Shown here: positions 58,051 through 64,000 of the stretch, piece by piece
How positions within the stretch are numbered: position 1 is the first letter of the stretch
Layout: each line of letters opens with the position of its first letter
Assembly (NCBI GenBank): GCA_015178975.1
Contig: WHVD01000023.1
Span: 806,001-870,000 of the forward strand
Direction: 5' to 3'
DNA length: 64,000 bases
Source: Hysterangium stoloniferum
Taxonomy: Eukaryota > Basidiomycota > Agaricomycetes > Hysterangiales > Hysterangiaceae
Translations under genes and position numbers: made by a program
The notes under the pieces: model-generated
The model's input: the letters and a program-made list of their open reading frames with translations, nothing else
Databases searched by the model: none
Told to the model about the DNA's origin: nothing

Positions 58051-59283
58051 CTAAGTGGACTTCTTAGAGGGGCAAGAGGAAGCCCCATGGTCACTACTGT
58101 TACAAAGTTTGCATTTGTGGACCCAATAGCATTTCTCCCTAAGGCACTTTCGGTAATTGAAGTCTCCGCAAGGTGAAGACTTCGAAGTATCATTAGCAGC
58201 GCGAGGGGTGGAAGACTTTCCTGGCCGAATGCGGGGGTGGCCGAGAAGATACTGACCCTGAAGGTAGGCATCCAGTTCTCCCCAATGGGAGAAATCACCC
58301 CTAGCCATCTCGGCCAAGCGCTTAGAGTGAAAAGCGAAATGGTAGTTTAATAATGCCATCCAGTCATACTCCAAGTACCAGGAGCAGAGCAAAGAGAGGT
58401 AGCTTGAAGTGCCAAGGATAAAGGAAGTTATCGAAGGGGAGGGGGGACCCGAAAGCACATGAGCGTGGAGGACGCCGAAGTAGCGTGAGAGAGGGTAGTA
58501 GAGGGACTCAAAATTGGGAAAATCCTTTGTTGATGCGCGTTCTGCTTGCACATATACACCATCCTGAAACTCATAAGTAGGTTTTTTCGGCTTGGTATGA
58601 ATGCGTGTGTCCAGCTTAGCAAGTTGATTAGGCTGGAAGGAATGCCGGATGATAGCCAGCAGCATCGTCTCTTCGATATCGGGGAAAAGGGAGATCAAAG
58701 AAGATGACGCACCAGAGCTCGAATGCCCTGGTGGAGGCAAGAAACTGCCCATCGCTGAAGGCGGAGAGGTGGATTGAAAAGCATAGGGGACTTGCGGGGG
58801 GATGGCATGGGTGGGAGGGGGTAGTGGTGGACCAGAGCCAGGCTGGGAAAGGGGGAGCGGTTGGAGTGGCGTGGTGGAAGGCTGAGGTTGCTGCTGGAGA
58901 GATGCAATTTGCAAAGCCATGTCCTGGAGGATGGCAAAAAGCTCTGAGTTTGTCAGTGGGGGCTGCACAGCAGATGTGATGGGGGGAGGGGCACGAATCT
59001 CGTCAGGATTGGGTGCTGTGTCGGAGCACTGGTGGGGGCCAGAGCCCAAGGGAATGGGATTAGACATTGTGGATTGCGACCTAGGGGTGTAAAGGAAATC
59101 AGAAAAATCAGACTCGGCGAATGGGTCAGGCTCGATATCGGCGGAAGTGCTAGGCAAAGGTCGACTGCGAAGCGCACGAGTAGAGGGAGGTATGGTGGCT
59201 TTCTGTTTGTCCTTAGTTTTAGGTTGCGATGGAAGAAGCGTGGTAGGTGGTTTGGGAGTAGCCAGCTGTTTCCGTCCAAACAT
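58051..59283 (-). CDS. Gag-like protein of the Ngaro-type element
   Basis: 410 codons. A Ser/Pro-rich disordered N-terminus is followed from residue about 205 by a helical domain (IEETMLLAIIRHSFQP, PLSRYFGVLHAHVLSG, WYLEYDWMALLNYHF). The C-terminus carries a Cys-rich module (CGDFNYRKC) and a canonical zinc knuckle CX2CX4HX4C (CKLCNSSDHGASSC). This is the usual plan of YR-retroelement Gag: RNA packaging and particle formation. The frame is intact and ends 12 bases before the RT frame. Confidence 0.85.
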   Translation of the reverse strand: MFGRKQLATPKPPTTLLPSQPKTKDKQKATIPPSTRALRSRPLPSTSADIEPDPFAESDFSDFLYTPRSQSTMSNPIPLGSGPHQCSDTAPNPDEIRAPPPITSAVQPPLTNSELFAILQDMALQIASLQQQPQPSTTPLQPLPLSQPGSGPPLPPPTHAIPPQVPYAFQSTSPPSAMGSFLPPPGHSSSGASSSLISLFPDIEETMLLAIIRHSFQPNQLAKLDTRIHTKPKKPTYEFQDGVYVQAERASTKDFPNFESLYYPLSRYFGVLHAHVLSGPPSPSITSFILGTSSYLSLLCSWYLEYDWMALLNYHFAFHSKRLAEMARGDFSHWGELDAYLQGQYLLGHPRIRPGKSSTPRAANDTSKSSPCGDFNYRKCLREKCYWVHKCKLCNSSDHGASSCPSKKST

Positions 59284-59530
59284 GCACTACCGAGGAATCT
59301 GCGAAAATATAAGCAGAACTCGAAGTCTTTGAAGACTATCGAGTGCGGAATTGAGACGAGACGAGATGAGAGAAAGGGAAAACAAGTACCTATCGAGTGC
59401 GGAATTGAGACGAGACGAGATGGGGAGTGTGGAACTAGGAATGCGGGATATATAGGATAAAGAACAATGAGAGAGAACAAAGAGAAAAGGGAACAAAAGA
59501 ACGATGAGTGGCATAAAAAGTGATCGGGCA

Positions 59531-59808
59531 TTGTTGTCCATATCACGTGCCTCCTTCAGAGAACGTGGACAAATTATTTTTGTCCAAATCAACTTCGCGA
59601 CGCGCGAGAATATTACATCAGCATATATGCTACAATGGAAAGTAGTAGAAACTCCTGGAATATTCCACCAGATTCCAGGTAAAATAGCTAAAAATAGGTA
59701 AAACAAGTAGCTAGAACATTCTCCCATGTCTCAGATTTTACTGTATATAAGGAGCTCTGCTCCACCACTGAAATATAACTCATTTTAACCCATTTACTAC
59801 ACCACATC
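59531..59808 (+). repeat. Possible LTR with TATA box
   Basis: It could run from TGTTGTCCATATC to CTACACCACA. It includes an inverted GGACAAA/TTTGTCC pair and a TGTATATAAGGAGCTCTGCTCC promoter-like stretch at about 59741. No second copy is in the window, so the call is weak. Confidence 0.3.
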
Positions 59809-59836
59809 AGTGTGCCACTGCATCAGCAGTTATATT

Positions 59837-60076
59837 CCACCCCTAGTTGGGCTGTTGGATAAATATATACAAACACTTAGTCACCTCTAGTTGAGCTGCT
59901 GACGTAAGCTATCTCAGGATCCCTTTGCCACCTCTAGTTGAGCTTCTGGTAATAATCCTACCCCCTTGTCACCTCTAGTTGAGCTTCTGACAAACAACTT
60001 GTTCCCTTTTTGCCACCTCTTAGTTGAGTAGCTGGCTATCCTTTATTACTAATCCACCTCTAGTTGAGTTGTTGGT
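59837..60076 (+). repeat. Six spaced 22-bp repeats
   Basis: Core YCACCTCTAGTTGAGCTKCTGR occurs at 59837, 59881, 59928, 59969, 60013 and 60054, spaced 41-47 bases. Intervening 18-25 bases are unrelated. The first and last copies are the most decayed. Confidence 0.85.
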
Positions 60077-60639
60077 TATCAGTTAAAGTAATAAATATTT
60101 TAGGTTATATTGAGATTAGAAATACATATATTCTAATTTCTACCCGGTTTTTGGCATCAATAAATACTGAGAATATTCTTGCAGAATCCTTAAGACTACA
60201 TTAAGATCCTGATAAGTTAGTATCACAGTAGACCCTGTAGGTTAGTGTAAATAAAGCATATATTAGCCAAATAGTGTTTTATTCTATATCTAATCTTTTG
60301 ACCTGTTTATAAATATTTTTACTGTTTGATAAATAGTATAAAATATATATAAACTAGCTAGAATCAAAGTCGAATCTAGTTTCGGAATCAGTGAATTGTT
60401 ATTCATATTTTAGTAGTGTTTTTACAGAAAAAGAACAAGCTTGCACAAGCAGCTCTCAAAACCTTCTTTGCGAAGTAGGGTGCATATATTCAAGTAAACT
60501 CTTGACTTCAGGGGTTCTAAGTCTATTTAGGCTGCCACTGATTAATATCAAATACTTAAATTATTTTACCTTGCAGTGAATTGAGTATTTGCACATTTTG
60601 ATAGAGCATTGGACTCCTTTTTCGGAAAATAGTATTAAA
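60077..60639. other. AT-rich, no gene
   Basis: Part of the foreign DNA within gypsy III. No protein motif or clear end. It may belong with the repeat array as the leader and remains of a retroelement. Confidence 0.4.
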
Positions 60640-61330
60640 ATAAGGCTAATACATCACAGATACGTCAATGTCCCCATTTATCTCGAAGATGACACCGGTA
60701 TGCTCCTTAAATTTACCGCCAAAATGTACGTTGTCTGAGGCATGACCATTCCGATTCTTCTCGGAGAGGACTTTCACATGAACTATGAGATCGGGACACT
60801 ATGAGACCAGCCATTGGGCTCTAGATTGATTCTACCAGGGATGGTGGGGTCTATCCCAGCCAGTTCCTCCAAGGAGCCACAGCCTTTAGCCTTCTCGATT
60901 AGCAAGATCCCCCTTGAGGAACTAGCCAATGACTCACCTGACTTCCAAACCAGACAAAGGGGTGCATACTGAAAGAGTTGCACAGGCCTTGCAGGATTGT
61001 ACTATAGAACTGGAATCAGCTCGATTAGTACTAATCTTTGTCGGAGATCTTATCGGTGACCAATGGATAGTCAAGGGAGTTGTCTTGCAGAATGACGATG
61101 GAAGTATACTAGCCACTCCCACCACTGCTATCTCTAGGGGATGTGCCGCGATACCTCTCGCTAACCCCTCTCTGACACCAAGAATCATTAGACGAGGGGA
61201 AACTGTTGGATTAATTCACGACGCGAACAAATAGGCCCAGACACCTAGATCTTCCACTGAGAAGGCATCAATGCAGTCAATGGCTACTAAGATCGCTCAC
61301 CTCATAGAGAGCCTATCAAGAATAGAAGAG
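60640..61330 (+). pseudogene. Gypsy III protease end and linker
   Basis: Decayed frame with PILLGEDF at about 60750 (end of the aspartic protease fold) and then KPDKGVHTER at 60950. The linker frame 60929-61234 follows (CTIELESARL, GDQWIVKGVVLQ, IIRRGETVGL). Stops are mostly TGA. Confidence 0.65.
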
Positions 61331-61462
61331 GAGCGTGTCCTTAATCCTTGATCTTCCGGACAGCTCCCAGAATGGGAACTCACAGATGATTTTGACCCAG
61401 TAGGCCCTAAAACATCAGAGGTTGCCACCACGGAAAAATTTCATGCAGAGGACCTACATAAG

Positions 61463-62930
61463 TTGGTTAACTTAGGACCTGACATTCCTACTGACGTCTC
61501 CTCCCACTTGGAGTCGGTATTGACTAAGAACATCCAAGCCTTTGGAGTAGACGGGTGTTTAGGACAAGTAGATGTCAAGGTCAATGTCCCATTGAAAGAA
61601 GGCGTGCAACCTATTTCAATGTCAATGTTTCCAACTTCCCCAGCTAATAGGAAGGTCATTGAGGAACAAATGGATACTTGGTTTCAACAGGGAGTAATTG
61701 AACCGTCCAAAAGTCCTTGGGGGGTGCCAGCCTTTGTTGTCTATCACAATGGGAAACCATGAGTGGTAATTGACTATAGAAAGTTGAACAGCCTAACAGT
61801 TCCCGACGAATTCCCATTGCCATGCCAGTCTGAAATCATGCAAGCGCTTTCAGGATCCAACATTATCTTCCTTTGACACACTAGCTGGCTTTACCCAACT
61901 TGAAATGTTAGAAGAAGACAAACCGAAGACCACCTTCAGATCCCATCGAGGACTATGGCAATTCAGGAGAATGCCCTTTGGACATTGTAATGGACCTTCT
62001 ATATTCCAGAGAGTTATGCAAACTGTACTTGCATTTTACTTATGTATATTCTGCCTAGTTTATATTGACGACATCGTGATCTTTTCTAAGACATGGGACA
62101 ATCATCCAGAGCATTTAGACCAGGTTCTACAAGCCATAATTGGAGTAGGAATCACTCTCTTGCCTAAAAAGTGCTATGTTGGGTATAACTCGATTCTATT
62201 ACTAGGACATAAGGTGTCTAGACTCAGTTTTGCGACCCATCAAGAAAAGGTCACTGCCATACTAGAACTAGCTATGCCTTCTAAGATAGCAGATCTTCAA
62301 CATTTCCTTGGGATGGTTCTGTACTTCTCCGCTTACATACCATTTTATTCCTGGACAGTTGCTCCGCTCTTCAACGTTTTAAAGAAAGGAGTCTGTTGGA
62401 CTTGGGATTCTGAACATGCCCGAGCTTTTGAAGACATCAAGGTTGCGTTGAGCTCTGCTCCAGTACTCGGACACCCCGCGAGTGGCATGCCTTATCAGTT
62501 GTACACGGACACTTCGGACTTTGCACTGGAATGTTGTCTTCAACAAATACAGAAAATGTCACTCAAGGACCTATCATGAGATGTGCCCATTTTCATTACT
62601 CATTATAAAACCAAGGAGCCGGAATTCACCTGGACGGATTCCTGGGCCTCAGATTCTGATGACACCAGTGTCACTGTCAAGCGTGTCATCACCTATTGGA
62701 GCCGGACGCTCAAGAAAGCAGAATGTAATTACTCAGCCATGGAGCGAGAAGCGTTAGCTGCTAAAGAGGGACTAGTCCATTTCCAGCCCTTTATCAAGGG
62801 AGAACATATCCTTCTGATCACTGACCATGTGGCGTTACAATGGGCCAGATCTTATGAGAATACCAATCGTCGACTGGCCACATGGAATGGTCAATATTCT
62901 TCTTATGTATATAGAATGGTTAGAACTTCC
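61463..62930 (+). pseudogene. Gypsy III RT and RNase H
   Basis: Frame 61463-61762 contains VIEEQMDTWFQQGVIEPSKS and ends in TGA at KP (Arg expected before VVIDYRKLN). Frame 61905-62579 contains FRRMPFGHCNGPSIFQ and the YIDD active site (LVYIDDIVIF). RNase H starts YTDTSDFALE and goes on in frame 62583-62948 (HVALQWARS, NRRLATWNGQ). The last 14 residues of that frame are translated LTR, showing the deletion joint. Confidence 0.88.
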
Positions 62931-62948
62931 ACCACTCTTCACACATAG

Positions 62949-63525
62949 GACATGGCTTCAGATTATGTATGTGCTGTGCCCTTGCACAATTCTCATGTCC
63001 AACTTTAGAAAGGGAAGATGGGAAACCTGGGAGTCCAGGAATATGCAATATTGGGGGAAGGAGACCTGGGGGTTCCAATAATATGCCATGTCAAGTTGGA
63101 ACACCCATGGCCCCCAGGAATATGCTGGTACTGAGTTCTTAGAGTGGGAGGTATCAAGGCAGGTAGAATACTAAGTGGGTGTTAAGTTGATTTTCTGATC
63201 AGATTTTAAGTACATGCATAGCTAGACTATATAGAACTAGGGATTGTTCTACTACAAATATGGTGAGACAAAAGACAAATTGGGTGAACAAGAAACAAGG
63301 TAGGGGTGACCATACTTAGGACAAAGGCTAGGATGAAAACTGGAACATATATGGGGACATAAACCAGATGTCAATTAGGTTTGGGGGTAGATCAGGACAA
63401 AGATCTTCAATCATCTAGGGCTCCAGGATATCTGGGCAGAGCTTGGTTGGTGAGTCATAGCGTAAAAGAGAGCGAAGTGCTTATAGAGTGTGATCTGGGA
63501 CCTGGTAGGTTTTTTGGTCCTAACA
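62949..63525 (+). repeat. Right part of the LTR holding gypsy III
   Basis: It continues GACATGGCTTCAGATTATG (the family motif) and ends GGTCCTAACA at 63525, followed by CTCAC. Its first 32 bases probably lie left of gypsy III (51929-51960, TGTGACAGAAACCC). Confidence 0.5.
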
Positions 63526-63648
63526 CTCACACCACACCCACAGGCAACCATGTACATCCTTATCTCAACTCTGAACATTTTGGCTTAAGTTAGAATCGGC
63601 TAGCATGGAGTCTGTAAATGAGCAAGCGAGCCATTATTCATACAAACA

Positions 63649-63960
63649 TCATTCAACAGCTACAACACCCTTGGACAATGTCATCAATGTGTTTCTGTCA
63701 CCATTCATGAAGTCAGGAATGGGAATGCACCAATTGACAGTAGAATGAACACTATACGATGAAGCAGTGGTAATGTTTCTGTACCCACTTCCACTCCATG
63801 ATGATTTCGAGCCCTGCAGATAGACAAATTCTACCCTGGCACCGACAAATAAAGTTGGATCAGGAACAATGTTTTCCCCACCTGATGCTTGATGAATGAA
63901 CATAAGGTTTTCTCCCCCGAATTCCCCGCCCCTCCAGATGCTCCAGCAGACGAGTCGCAT
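63649..63960 (-). CDS. Unrecognised protein, C-terminal part
   Basis: A frame of 103 codons ending at 63649, probably the last exon of a gene that starts beyond the window. It reads GARVEFVYLQGSKSSWSGSGY, then SSYSVHSTVNWCIPIPDFMNG. No known motif. CpG is moderately kept, so it may be host DNA at the right edge of the nest. Confidence 0.3.
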   Translation of the reverse strand: MRLVCWSIWRGGEFGGENLMFIHQASGGENIVPDPTLFVGARVEFVYLQGSKSSWSGSGYRNITTASSYSVHSTVNWCIPIPDFMNGDRNTLMTLSKGVVAVE

Positions 63961-64000
63961 GTTCCTGCATCAATAAACGAGGTTCCTTCGTTGCAATCAA

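Larger units (their letters stand above)
54989..59630 (-). mobile_element. Ngaro/DIRS-type YR retrotransposon
   Basis: Order on the minus strand: gag-like ORF, RT-RNase H ORF, tyrosine recombinase ORF. No integrase, protease or methyltransferase was seen. A GCGCGRGAGAATNTTAYRTCAGC-like block occurs near 55108-55133 and near 59597-59621, and a direct repeat TCGAGTGCGGAATTGAGACGAGACGAGATG occupies 59339-59368 and 59394-59423. Repeats of this split kind replace LTRs in Ngaro elements. It keeps its CpG. The outer edges are approximate. Confidence 0.78.
51961..62943 (+). mobile_element. Gypsy III element with nested insertions
   Basis: A complete 5' LTR (51961-52594), gag, protease remnant, RT and RNase H remain. 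After RNase H the sequence jumps into the last 55-60 bases of the 3' LTR (ends CTCTTCACA at 62943), so integrase and most of that LTR are deleted. CATAG flanks both ends (51956-51960, 62944-62948). About 5.6 kb inside (54989-60640) is foreign. Confidence 0.88.

Noticed and set aside
59837-60076. CRISPR-like look of the spaced repeat array
   Set aside because: Eukaryotic context, degenerate repeats, no cas genes, and AT-rich spacers of uneven length. It is a spaced repeat array, not CRISPR.

Overview
The window looks like a chromosomal segment of a basidiomycete fungus, probably an Agaricomycete. Introns that can be placed in single-copy genes are very short (50-81 bases, GT...AG). There is a coiled-coil/F-box/leucine-rich protein of the type expanded in mushrooms, an HNH_2-like gene, and a transposon load typical of large ectomycorrhizal or litter mushroom genomes (Ty3/gypsy chromoviruses, Ty1/copia, a DIRS/Ngaro-type tyrosine-recombinase element, Tc1/mariner elements and a GCM/MULE-type DNA transposon). 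No prokaryotic features, rRNA or tRNA genes were recognised. Species cannot be named from the sequence alone.

Layout. 1-4.8 kb: host genes (F-box gene, a 17-bp minisatellite, an unrecognised five-exon gene). 4.8-6.9 kb: LTR remnants plus a truncated Tc1-like element. 6.9-11.4 kb: host-like DNA with a spliced HNH-like gene. 11.4-20.8 kb: two copies, in opposite orientation, of a large DNA transposon. Its inferred product joins a GCM/WRKY-type zinc finger, a MULE-like DDE core, a ubiquitin-hydrolase-like region, a PHD-like finger and a PWWP/Tudor-like segment. The two copies carry different internal deletions, so neither is complete. 20.8-22.0 kb: an inverted second copy of the 5-6.9 kb unit. 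22-33 kb: gypsy fragments. They include a gypsy element on the minus strand (24.5-28.1 kb) and a related plus-strand copy (28.9-32.7 kb) into whose integrase a 1.4-kb gag-only copia-type element has inserted. 33.6-42.9 kb: a complete but mutated chromovirus with both LTRs, a TAATT target duplication, an intact Tc1-type transposon inside gag, and an antisense reading frame between pol and the 3' LTR. 43.5-44.3 kb: a solo LTR of that family. 44.3-47.7 kb: decayed DNA including a broken nuclear FKBP prolyl-isomerase gene. 47.7-63.5 kb: a nest containing a copia RT remnant, an LTR, a dead Tc1-type element, a third gypsy element (CATAG duplication) and, inside its gag zinc knuckle, a nearly intact Ngaro-type retrotransposon. 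63.6 kb-end: the 3' part of an unrecognised gene.

Two themes tie the window together. First, insertions can be ordered by target duplications. Second, most elements show C-to-T/G-to-A change at CpG. Stops in their reading frames are overwhelmingly TGA where CGA (Arg) is expected, and GC-rich motifs reappear with CG turned to TG or CA. The Ngaro element and the gag-only element largely escape this and look youngest; the FKBP gene did not escape. All protein assignments come from reading motifs, without database searches.
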